Shown here: in pieces, positions 39,603 through 49,220 of the stretch | How the letters are laid out: every line of letters starts with the position of its first letter | How positions within the stretch are numbered: the stretch's first letter is position 1 | Assembly: GCA_009829735.1 (NCBI GenBank) | Contig: CM020618.1 | Coordinates: 18,461,346 to 18,525,345 of the forward strand | Direction: 5' to 3' | Length of the DNA stretch: 64,000 bases | From: Pyropia yezoensis | Lineage: Eukaryota; Rhodophyta; Bangiophyceae; Bangiales; Bangiaceae | Notes under the pieces: generated by a model | The model's input: only the letters and a program-made list of their open reading frames with translations | Databases searched by the model: none | What the model was told of the DNA's origin: nothing | Position numbers and translations under genes: made by a program

Positions 39603-40706
39603 ATGCACGACCTAATCGACTACCTGCTTCTCGTCAGCACCCTCGTCGTCCGCTTGGTCGTCACGGCGGTGACGCTCGCCGCCTCGCCGGCCCTCTTCCT
39701 CGTCAGCCGCGCGCTGTCATCCCGCCACACCCCCCCCGCCCCCCCCCGGTCGGCGGTGGACCCAGCCACGGGGCCGGCCATCCTGATTACCGGCGCGTCG
39801 GCGGGCATTGGCGCCGCCCTCGCGGTCGAGTATGCGCGCCGGTCGGCCGCCGCCGACGGCGCCGTGGCGCTCCACCTCCTCGGTCGCAACGCAGACCGCC
39901 TGGCCGCCGTTGCTGCCACCGCGTCTGCTGCTGCGACCGCCGCCCGCGCGGCGGCGGCGGCGGCGGCTGCTGGCACGGGTGCCGGTGGCGGAAAGCTGCC
40001 GCCGGCCGCCCCCGCCCTGCGCGTCCACACGGCGGTCTGTGACGTGGGCGCCGGCCCCGAGCCCGTTGATGCGGCGGTGGACGCGGCCGAGGCGGCCGAG
40101 GCGGCCGCCGGCAACACCGCCGGCCTCACCACCCTCATCATCAACGCCGGGGTGGCGGTGTCGACGCTCCCCCCGGGCTCCCGCGGGATGGGCGGCGCGC
40201 AGCCCATCCTGCGGGTCAACCTGCTGGGCGCCGTCGCGACCGCCGCGGCGGGGGTGCGGGTCATGCTCCCGCGCCGGCGGGGGCACCTGGTCTTTGTCGG
40301 CTCCGCGACGGCCGACTTTGTGGGCGTCCCCGCGGGCTTTGCGTCGTACGGCGCGTCCAAGGCGGGCCTCCGCTACTACGCCGCCGCCGCCGCGGCGGGC
40401 CTCTCTGCCGACGGCATTACGGTCACGGGGGTGGACCCCTGGTTTGTGGGCACCGCCATGACCACCGCCCCCGCGCTGGCCCGGTGGAACTGGGATGTCG
40501 CCGTCGCCGCCGCGGGCATGGCCGACGGCATTGCGCGGGACGCGGCGTCGGGGGGGGGGCTGTGGACGTGGCCGCGGGGGGTTGCCCTCCTGGGGGGGGG
40601 GGTGTGGGCGGCCCTGCCGGTGCAAGCGCAGCTGCTCATTGGCCGCGCGCTCGTTGCGGCGCGCGCGCCGGGCTTGCGTTTGCGCTTCGCCAAGGTGAGT
40701 GGCTAA
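39603..40706 (+). CDS. Short-chain dehydrogenase/reductase with N-terminal membrane anchor
   Basis: This 367-residue protein starts at CACCATGC. A hydrophobic segment at about 7-37 anchors it to a membrane. A classical SDR domain follows: TGASAGIG (63-70) binds NAD(P), NAG is at 181-183, the active-site serine is Ser234 in FVGSAT, and Tyr249/Lys253 are in YGASK. The layout (N-terminal anchor, SDR, extended C-terminus) resembles 3-ketodihydrosphingosine reductase and 17-beta-hydroxysteroid or 3-ketoacyl-CoA reductases at the ER. An Ala-rich insertion at about 102-130 lengthens the beta4 region. The usual PG after the catalytic site is PW here (VDPWFVGT). Substrate unassigned; lipid or sphingoid reduction is the best guess. 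Confidence 0.88.
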   Translation: MHDLIDYLLLVSTLVVRLVVTAVTLAASPALFLVSRALSSRHTPPAPPRSAVDPATGPAILITGASAGIGAALAVEYARRSAAADGAVALHLLGRNADRLAAVAATASAAATAARAAAAAAAAGTGAGGGKLPPAAPALRVHTAVCDVGAGPEPVDAAVDAAEAAEAAAGNTAGLTTLIINAGVAVSTLPPGSRGMGGAQPILRVNLLGAVATAAAGVRVMLPRRRGHLVFVGSATADFVGVPAGFASYGASKAGLRYYAAAAAAGLSADGITVTGVDPWFVGTAMTTAPALARWNWDVAVAAAGMADGIARDAASGGGLWTWPRGVALLGGGVWAALPVQAQLLIGRALVAARAPGLRLRFAKVSG

Positions 40707-41325
40707 GGGGGGGTAGGGTGGCTGCCGCGACTGAGGCTCCGACGTGGGCTGGCTGGCCGCTGCCGCGTTGGTGCCCGAGTGCGGCCGCGAGGCGTGCCTG
40801 TGCAGAGGGGCACGGTGTCTGTGCATAGGGGCAGGGTGTCTGTGCAGAGGGCCTGTGCAGAGGGGCACGGTGTCTGTGCAGAGGGCCTGTGCAGAGTGGC
40901 ACGGTGTCTGTGCAGAGGGGTAGGGCGTCTGTGCAGAGGGGTAGGGCGTCCATGCAGAGGGGTAGGGCGTCCATGCAGAGGGGTAGGGCGTCTGTGCAGA
41001 GGGGCAGCGGCGGGGCGGTCTAGTACGTACACATACAGTCTCTGCCTCTTTTGTTCTTCTCGCGAGCCCTCCACCGCGGCGGCGCCGCGGCGCGGGCGCG
41101 GGCGCCACCGTAGGGTGGGCGCGGCGGCCGCCAGCTACCAAAAAAAAGAAACGGTCCCGCCGGGTGGTCGCGCGGCCGCGTGCGCCGTGTACGCCACCCA
41201 GCTACCTACCCCACACCGCCGCGGCCATCCCCCCAACACCCTGGCACCTCCCTCCCGCCCCCCTCCGCACACGCCCATCGCCCTCACGCCAGGTGCCCCC
41301 CCGCCACACCCCCCAAATAGATTAG
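40707..41325. other. Convergent intergenic region with minisatellite
   Basis: Between the 3' ends of the dehydrogenase and DnaJ genes. It contains the minisatellite at 40798-41009 and a GTAC motif (TAGTACGTACACATACAG) at 41021-41038. No gene is supported; repeated LCTDALP-type peptides come from the minisatellite. Confidence 0.6.
40798..41009. repeat. 21-bp minisatellite, about 10 units with shorter variants
   Basis: Unit TGTGCAGAGGGGTAGGGCGTC and variants (CACGGTGTC, CATGCAG). Since 21 is a multiple of three, the array is open in several frames, which explains the repetitive ORFs around it. Confidence 0.9.
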
Positions 41326-42039
41326 TTAGCCCCGAAAGATCTGGCGAAAGGACTTGAGCGTGGGCATGCCCATGCCGCGCTTCCCCCCCCCAAAGCGCAT
41401 GCTCAGGTTGCGCCGCAGGTCCGCCTTGCCGTCGGCGGCCGCGGGGGAGGACCCCGGTGTCCCCCCCCCAGCCGTGCCGTCGACCCCGTCGCCGGCACCG
41501 CCGCCAACGCCAACGCCCACGCCGCCAATGCCGACGCCGCCAACGCCGCCGCTGACGCCAAGGACCGAGTCGAGGGAGCGGGCCGCGTGGTGCAGAGGCG
41601 GCCGGTTCTCCTCCTCCCCACCCGTGCCGCTGCGGCCGCTGCTGCCGCTGAGACGGCTGCCGCCGCCGCCGCCGCTGCCGCCGTCGCCGCGGACACTACC
41701 ACCACTGCGACGGCCACGGACGCCGCCGCCGCCGCCGCCGCCAACACCGGCGGAGCCACCCATGCCGGCGGCCGACCCCAGCACGCTCCCCACCGACCGG
41801 CTGGTACGGAGGCCCGCCGCGGAAGACACCCCGCGACGGTGGTGTGACGACCGTGGTGCGGCGGTGAGCGGGGGCGAGGGGGAGGGGGAGGGGGTGCCGG
41901 CGACAATGGCAGGCGAGGACGCCCTCGATGTGCCCTTTGCCGTGGCGGGCGTGGCGCCTCGGCCCATCGCCGATGACCGCGACCGCTGCGGGCTGTCGGC
42001 GCCGGCAGGCGCCTGCACACCCCCCTCCTCCCCAACACG

Positions 42040-42073
<34 letters not shown>

Positions 42074-44566
42074 GCGGCGGCGGCGACGGCGGTCGCAGCA
42101 GCGGCAGCAGCGGCCACCGCCGCGGCAGCGTTCAACGACGACGCCGTCCGGCGGGCGTGGGTGGAGCGGCTCCGCCGGTGGCGGCCGCCCCCGGACCGCC
42201 GCACCGGTCCGCCCCCCGGCGCCGCCGCTGCGGCGACCGCCGACGGCGCTGCCGCCGGGGCGCCAGGGGGGGTCTCCAGGTCGACGGCAGCCGGCGGCGG
42301 CGCCGACGCCGGGGGGGTGGGCGCCGCGGGGCGGCCGGCCCTGCCTACGTCCACCGCCGAACGGGAGCGCCAAAAGGAGCGCTCCACGCTCTCCCTCCGC
42401 CGTGACCGGGGCGGCGGGGTGACCCCGTCGGGTGGGGTGGACCGGAACGAGACACCCGCCGCCCCCGAGCTTCCCGAGCTGCCTCCAGACGCCTTCTTCA
42501 ACATACTCCGCCCACGGTCACCCGGGGCGAGGGGAGGGGGAGCGGGGGACCCACCGACACCGCCGCCGCCGCCACCGCCGCCGCCCTTGCCCGGCGCTGC
42601 GGGGGTGGCGATGCCCGAGCGTGGCAGCGGCCCCGACGCGGCCGCCGCGTTCGTCGGAGCGGCCGCCGTGGCCGCCGCTGGCGCCGACGACGCTGCGGCC
42701 GTCGCCGCTGGTGCCGCCGCCGCCGTCGCCGACGCGACGCGGGCGGCGGCGGCGGCCACGCCCGCGGGGGCCACCGACGCTGCTCGTGTGGCGGCGGCCT
42801 GCACCTCTGCCGCGCGCGCGGCGGCGGGGGTGGTGCCGACGGGGGCCACCACCGGGGGGGCGGGGCGCTGCGCCGCGGCCACCCCCGTCGGCGACGACCG
42901 TGCCGAGGCGGGCCGCGTCCGGGATCTCCCCGATGCCGCCGACGGCGGCGGCGGCGTTGGGGCATGGGTGGGGTGGGTGGTGGAGGTGGTGGCGGCTGCC
43001 GCAGTGGCAGGGGCGGCCGCCGGGGCGGCGGTGGGGGCGGCGGCGGCGGCAGGGGCGGCGGCGGCAGCAGGGGCGGCGGCGGCAGTAGCCGGGGGTACAC
43101 CCACTGCAGGGCCGCCCGTAGCGGTGCTCGCCGCGGCGGCAGGCCCGTCGGCGTCCACCGCGGTGCCGCCGTCAAACGCGGCCGCCGGCGAGCCGAGGAT
43201 GGCGGCGGCGGGCGCCCCCCCCCCGCCCCCCCGCCCTCCCACCGCGAGGGCGTCGCGGATGAGCCGCGCGGCGGCCGGCGTCACAGCCGCCGGGAACAGC
43301 ACGTCATAGACGAGGATGAGGTCGCCCGCCCCGCCGCCCCCCCGGGTGGGGAGCCCCCCCCCGCGCACCCGCGCCGTGGCGCCCGGCACAACCACCTCCG
43401 TCGACGTGACCGTCCGCACCACCCCCGACGGCAGCCGGATGCGGCGGGTAAAGCCGCCGAGCGCGTCGGCGAGCGGCAGGCCCAGGGACATGCGAAGGTC
43501 ATCCCCGCCGGGGCAGACGGCAAAGACCGGGTGCTCCCGCCGGGACAGCACAAACACTACGTCCGCGGGGAGGACGGCCGCCGCGGCAGCCGCGGCGGCG
43601 GCCGCTGCGTCGGGGTGGGGTGGGGGGTGGTGCGGCACGCGCCCGCCGCCGCCGCCGCCGCCGCCACCGCCACCGCCGCTGCCGGGGGCACCGGGTGGGG
43701 AGGGCGGCGGCGGCGCCGCGTCGCCCGCCGCCGCAAAGCGCACGCGGTCGCCCGGCTTGTAGCCCGGCCGCACCGTCACCGACAGGGTGGTGTGGGTGGT
43801 GATGAGCGCGCCGCCCGACGGATGGGGCGCCCGCTTGGCCAGCCGCCGCGTCACCGTCGTGCCCGTGCAGTACTGCTCGAGCGACAGGGGCAGGTCCACA
43901 ACCGTGTCGGGCATCTTGGCGGGGAGGGGCGCGTCGCCGGCACCGGCACCGCCCCCCCCCCCCCCCCGCCCCTGCCGACGCCGCGGGAGCGGGAGCGGGG
44001 ACCTCCACCCAACGACGGGGGCGCCCACGAGGAGCCCCTCCCGTCGTCCTCACTGTCGTCGTCATCGTCATCGTCGTCATCCGGGTCTGCCCCAGCCCCC
44101 CCGGGGTAGCCCGCCCACTTGTAGTCAAACCCCCCGCCGGCGGCACCCGGAAACGCCGACCGGTACGCCGCGTCCGCGGCGGGGTCGTAGGGCGAGCCCG
44201 GGGGGGACGCCCACGGGGCGCCCGCCCCCCAGGGGGCGGCCCCCCCCGGCCCCCCCCGGTGCGGCGGCGGCACCCCCACCCCCCCCCCACCGCCGCCGCC
44301 GCCGCCGCCGCCGCTGCCGCTGCGGCAAGGTCCGCGTCGTACGCGGCGCGCCGGTGGGGCGACGACAGCGTCTCATAGGCGGTGGCGATGGCGACAAAGC
44401 GGGACTCGGCGGCGGCGCGGCGGGCGGCGGGCTGCTTGTCCGGGTGGTGGGCCAGCGACAGCCGGTGGTAGGCTTTGCGGAGGGCGCCGGCGGATACCCC
44501 CCGGGGCACCCCCAGCGTCGCGTAGTGGTCGGCCATGCCGCGGCCGGCGGTGGCGGCCGCTGTCAT
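41326..44566 (-). CDS. Hsp40/DnaJ co-chaperone with long C-terminal tail; frame changes at two poly-C runs
   Basis: A J domain follows the ATG at 44566, with HPD at residues 41-43. The coding frame then shifts at the C-run 44279-44288 into a Gly/Pro linker with an acidic patch (FDYKWAGYPGG, then nine Asp), and again at the 16-C run 43952-43967 into the substrate-binding region. There, VDLPLSLEQYCTGTTVTRRL opens CTD I, VLSRREHPVFAVCPGGDDL is the CTD II start, and LILVYDVLFPAA its end. There is no Cys-rich zinc domain, so it is type II (DnaJB/Sis1-like). Both shifts fit one missing base in a C-run. After CTD II about 650 residues of Ala/Ser/Pro/Gly sequence follow, ending in LKSFRQIFRG, far beyond usual DnaJ length. 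Partner would be Hsp70. The alternative, short introns over the C-runs, lacks good splice sites. Confidence 0.8.
43952..43967. repeat. 16-nt poly-C at a frame change in the DnaJ gene
   Basis: The reading frame of CTD I starts beyond this run relative to the acidic linker. A single missing base would restore continuity. Confidence 0.85.
44279..44288. repeat. 10-nt poly-C at a frame change in the DnaJ gene
   Basis: Located between the Ala-rich end of the J-domain segment and the Gly/Pro linker frame; again a single missing base restores continuity. Confidence 0.8.
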
Positions 44567-47430
44567 GGCGGCGGGGGGGGGGAGGGGGGGGGGGGAGGGG
44601 GCGGGGTGGCTAGGGGGCGGGGAAGAGAGAGAGGGGGGTGGGCAGAAGGGGGAGGCGAACGGCGGTGGCGGTGGGGGGCGGGAGATGGGGTACCCTGTGG
44701 GGGGACGAAATGGGGGGGGGGGGGGGGGAGGGACACGGGGGGAGGGGGCGGGGGCGGTCAGGGGGGAGCGGGAACCGCCTGCGCCCGCCGCGCCCGCGCC
44801 CGTGTCACCCCGCCACCAACGCGGCGCTGCAGGTAGGGGCGGCACGACGGCAAGGCGCCGCTGACAGGCGCGGGCCCTCCCCAGGGCGGGGGCGGCGGCG
44901 GGGGGGCGGGCGGGCGGGCGGGCGGGCGGGGCGGCGAGCGGCGGCGGCGGCAACCCCCCCACCGTAAAAAAAATCAAACCGCGGGTGGGGGAGAGCCGCG
45001 GTCAGTCCCCCTTCACCCCCCCCCCACCCCCCCCCCCCCCCCCCCGCCCACTCCCCCCCCCCCCCCACCGCGGCACGCGCCCGCCTCCCCCCCACCCCAC
45101 CCCCGCCCCACCCCCCCCCCGCCCGCCCGCAGGCCGGGGCGCAGCCGCAGTCGCGTCGCCAGTGGTGACGACGTGGTCGCGCCGACGGGAGTGACCAGGG
45201 CGGTGGGGGGGTGGACACAAAAGAGGCGAACGGGGGAAGGAGTGCTGGGGGCGGGGGTGGGGAGGGGGGGGGGCGGGGCGGTGGGAGGGGCAGGTGGAGG
45301 TTGGAGGAGAGAGGGTTGGGGGGGGCAGGGGGGGAAGGGAGGGGCGGAGGAGGGGAGGAGTAGGAGGCGGAGGAGGACGCGGAGCAGGAGGAGGACCGGC
45401 GTGGCGGGCCCAGACAGGGCGCCGCTGCCGTCGAGTCCAGCCGCGACGGCGGCGGGGTGGCCACGGCGGCAACAGCTCGGCAGCGGCCGCGACACCGCGC
45501 AGCGCCGTCGGGCGACCAAGACGGTGAGGGTGGCCACCGCCTCCCCCCCAAGCCGACGCGCGCCGCCGGCCGCAGCCGCCACCCCCCCACCCCACCCACC
45601 CCACCCGACGCGCGCCGCCGGCTTTGTCTGTCCGGCCGCGCCGCCGCCGCCGCCTCGACCCCGCGCGCGCGCGCGCGCGCGCGCGCGCGCGCCGCCGCCG
45701 CCGCCGCCGCCGCCACCCCCGCCCGCCCCGCCCCCGGGCGGGCGGCCGCTAGCCACCGACGGCCCCTCCTCCTCCCGCCCTCGCCCGCCCCCCCCCCCCC
45801 CCCCCACTCCCCAGCAAGCGAAACGCCGCGTATACAGGTGTATACACACACGCTCCCGCCGACGGTCGTCGGGAGTCGAGGCACAAAAAACCCAGCCGCT
45901 CGCCGGTGCGCCCCCGCCTTGCCGCCCGCCGCCACCCGCGCGGGCGGCCCCGCCCCTCCCGCGCCCCCCCCCCCCCCCCCCCCCCCCCCCAGGGGCGGTC
46001 GGGACGGGCGGGCAGCGGCCCAAACGACAGGGGGGGGGGGGAAGGGGGAAAAAGAGGGGGGGGGGGGGGCCGGGGGGGGGGGGGGGCAAAAGGAGAGAGG
46101 GAGCGAGCGCCCGGCGGGGGGGAAGAGCCGCCGTCCCCCCGCCGCCGGGCCTGGTGGCGACCGGCACGGCAGAGGGGTCTAGGAGGGTTGGAAAGGGAGG
46201 GGTGGTGGGGGTGGGAGGGTAGGGTGTTTGCCAATGGCCTCGGCGGCACGCACGGGTGTGCCCAGAGGTTGAGCCGGCGGCACCGGTGCCGATGCACCGC
46301 GCCGGCTGCCGCCGCCACCGCCGCAGACCCCCCCCCCGCACGACGCGACGGCACAGCCGCCGCCGGCGCCGCCCAAGGCGGGAGACGGCGCCACCAAAAC
46401 GGTCGCGGCAGCCCTAGCTAGCTAGCTAGGTCAATGTATGCCCTCGCGCGTCCCGTACCGCTTGGCCCCCCCCCCCCCCCCGCCCTTGTCCGCGGCCTCG
46501 AGCGGGACGCGACCAGGAAGGCGCGCCGGCGGGCGGTAGCTATCTACCGCTCTCCCACCGCTCCTCCTCTCCTCTTGCCCAACGGGCTCGTCAGGCAAAA
46601 AGCGGGGCGTGTAGGGGAGGAGACGGGTTGGGGTCCCCCCACCGGGTGGGGTGGGGGTGTGTACAGCACAGTATGTAGTGGCAGAGGGGGGGTGACACGG
46701 CCTCTGCAGACGGCAGGGTGGCGGGAAACGCTCTCCGAGGGGGGAAGGGGGGGGTGGGTGGAGCGGGGGCCTATCTACCGCGCGCGCGCGCGGAACGGGC
46801 CGGCCGGCCGGCCGGCCGGCTGGGGTTGCTGGTGCCGCGCAGCGGCGGCGGGCCACTCGGACGGGGGCGGACCGGCGGGGTCACCACGAGCAGTTCTCCC
46901 ACGAGTTGTTGAGGGGAGGAGCGGCCGGCTTTCTTGGGGGGGGGGGGGCACGTCGAGAGGAGCGAGGTGGGTGAGTGGGGGTGGGGGGGGGGTGTCCCAC
47001 TCGCCCGCACTCACCGCGTCTCTCCCAGTCGGTCTCGCCAAAGCCGGGGTTGCCTGCCGGGTGTCGGCCGGGCCGCGCAGCGAGCACGCGCGGGTGGCGC
47101 CAATATATAGCTGGCTAGGCGCGCAAGACAAGAAGACCGTTCAGCGGGCGTGCGTGTGCTCAAGGTCCGTCTCGAGGGACCCTCGGCGGCCCATTGTCAG
47201 CGGCGCCGGCGCCGGCGCCCCCGTCTTGTCGTGGTGGTCCCCGTGAGGGGCTGCCCCTGCCGCACGCGCTGGCAGGGAGCAAGCACCTCCCTCGCAAGGT
47301 GAACTGTAACCGCCACCGCCATGACGCTGGCCGCGACTGGGCGTTCAGGAATCGTCAAAACAGTCGGAATTGAGTCATCTGTAAGAGTTACAATCGACTA
47401 TCGGCTGGCAAGGTCCCGAGAGAGGCTTCT
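44567..47430. other. GC-rich intergenic region without a supported gene
   Basis: Mostly G- and C-runs. It includes an alternating CG tract of about 30 bp at 45662-45691 (Z-DNA-prone), CCGG repeats at 46799-46820, a self-complementary CTAG repeat at 46413-46430 and poly-C runs of 20-30 bases near 45965-45990. Open frames are Pro/Arg/Gly noise on both strands. Confidence 0.5.
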
Positions 47431-47432
47431 TA

Positions 47433-47551
47433 TAGTGCGTCCCGTAAAAAGTGGACGTGCAGGTGTCGTGATCATGTCAAATATCGGCCACTGGACCAAT
47501 CAAACCCACACTGCACGACCTGTGCACGTCCACTTTTTACGGGACGCACAA
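47433..47551. mobile_element. 119-bp MITE, copy 2, inserted in the Harbinger target-site duplication
   Basis: Flanked by TA at 47431-47432 and 47552-47553. Terminal inverted repeats of about 28 bp carry GTGCGTCCCGTAAAAAGTGG at each end and are nearly perfect. Same family and same length as 21946-22064, in opposite orientation. The right-hand TA abuts the first base of the Harbinger element at 47554. Confidence 0.93.
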
Positions 47552-47553
47552 TA

Positions 47554-47581
47554 GAGCATGTCTATCGGTGAGCCAAAAAGC
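47554..47581 (+). repeat. Left terminal inverted repeat of Harbinger element
   Basis: 28 bases starting GAGCATGTCTATCGG and ending CCAAAAAGC. A diverged second copy, GAGCGCATGTCTGTCGGTG, follows at 47615-47633. Confidence 0.92.
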
Positions 47582-47878
47582 TATATCCAAAAAGCTATTT
47601 TTTTTGCTCCAGCAGAGCGCATGTCTGTCGGTGTGGAGCTATTTTTAACTTTTCCGCCACAAGTTCTTCTGAAGTCCAAAGTGTGGAAACAGGACGAGCA
47701 CCGCTGCACGCCAGTGGCCGCTCGCATCCCGGACCGGGCTGCGCCACACCGTGCAGGTCTTCTGCACCATCATCCCCGCTACCCCCCTCCCCTACTCCGA
47801 TCCCCATCCGCCGTCTACGTGGTCACCGTGGAGCATCCCTTCCCAAGTACCCCAGCTTGTCTTGCGGCAGGTGCGGCT

Positions 47879-49220
47879 ATGGATGAGCTCGTTGCGGACC
47901 TGCTGAGCGACAGCGAGGAGCAGGCCGTTGGTTGCGTCTGCCTGGCCGCGGCGCAAGCCGTGAGCTACGTCTCTGCCCAGCCGCCCGTGAGCTGGCGCGG
48001 GCGTTCTGTGAGGTCGGCTCCCAACGTCAACCGGGGGACGTGCTCGTGGCTTAAGGACTACCTCTCACCGAGCCCCACGTACAACGCCGCGCGATTTCGA
48101 GCGCGCTTCCGCGTGCCTATGCGGTTGTACCGCGCCCTGGAGCGTGAGTTGCCCCTGTCCGAGCCCTCGCTACTGCAAGGGATCGATTGCACTCGCCGGA
48201 GAGGCCATCCTCTGTATGCTAAGCTGCTCAATAGTCTGCGTCGCTTGGGCTCGGAGGCATCGTTCCACGAATTGGAGGACCAGTCCCATATGTCTGTCGA
48301 GTCGCAGAGGGTCTCTTTCTTGATTATCCTGCGTGCTGTGCGCGCGCGGTTGGGCCCTCGGTTTCTTAACAGGGAGCCGACGGTTGCGGAGCTGCAGATG
48401 CTCTCTGACTGCTTTGCCGCCCGGGGTTTTCCTGGTTGTGTTGGCTCAGTCGATTGCATGAAAATCCTGTGGAAGAACTGCCCTCGGGCTCTGAAAGGAC
48501 AATACCACAACCCAAAGGATGGCAAGCTGGCTGTTATCAGCTGCGAGGCCGTGGCGGACGGGGACCTATACTGCTGGCACTGGTTCGCTGGTAGACCCGG
48601 GACCAACAATGACCTGACCGTGGCGAGCTTTAGTCCCCTTTCTTCGGACATACTGTCGGGGCGCCGGCGCGTACACCTACCTGGAGGCTACCAGCTAGGC
48701 GGGAGCTAGCGGTTCTGGCCGTTGTACTTCCTATCTGACAGCATCTACCCGAGGTGGGCGATCATTTTCTCGCGCTATCTTGAGCCCCGCGACGGAGAAG
48801 GAGAAGTACGCTGGGAAGCGCCAGGCCGCCGTGCGCAAGGACATTGAGCGTTTCTTTGGATGTCTCCAGGGACGTTTTCGGATCCTGCGGCACGAGCGTG
48901 ACGAGTGGAGTGATGAGGTGGTCCTGCTCATTGCGGAGGTGTGCGTGATTTTGCACAATCTGCTGGTGTCTATGGCCAAGAGTGGAGAGTTGGACGAGGA
49001 AGCGAGCGGGGAGGGCGGCGAGCCGCCTGCCGATCTGGTGGAGGAGTTTTCTGCGGCGCTGCCCCACGGTGTTGACGAGGGTGTGCCCCACGCTCCGGTC
49101 CCATGCGTTGGGTTGGCAGCACTGCTGGATCGTTCCGATGAGGTAAGGAGTGAGGGTGGGCATGTGGCGTTGCGCATGGCGGTGATCGATCATTTGTGGA
49201 GCGCGCGTGGGGAGGAATAG
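47879..49220 (+). pseudogene. PIF/Harbinger transposase (Plant_tran/DDE_4 type), one stop and one frameshift
   Basis: The first part (47879-48709, 276 codons from MDELVADLL) holds the catalytic core: GSVDCMKILWKNCP gives the first Asp (192) and GTNNDLTV the second (Asp245). An in-frame TAG at 48707-48709 interrupts it; the same frame then continues with YFLSDSIYPRW, matching the family's LADGIYPxW block. Near 48783-48795 the frame shifts, and EKEKYAGKRQ with AVRKDIERFFGCLQGRF carries the third catalytic residue (Glu in DIERFFG) to the stop at 49220. So all three acids survive across a nonsense mutation and a one-base shift. An ATG inside the terminal repeat (47558) is in frame but unlikely to be the start. 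Confidence 0.9.

Noticed and set aside
40797..41074. Repetitive LCTDALP-type peptide ORFs
   Set aside because: Created by the 21-bp minisatellite, whose period is a multiple of three.
45013..46341. 442-codon minus-strand ORF and overlapping plus-strand ORFs
   Set aside because: Low-complexity noise around poly-C and CG tracts; no domain.
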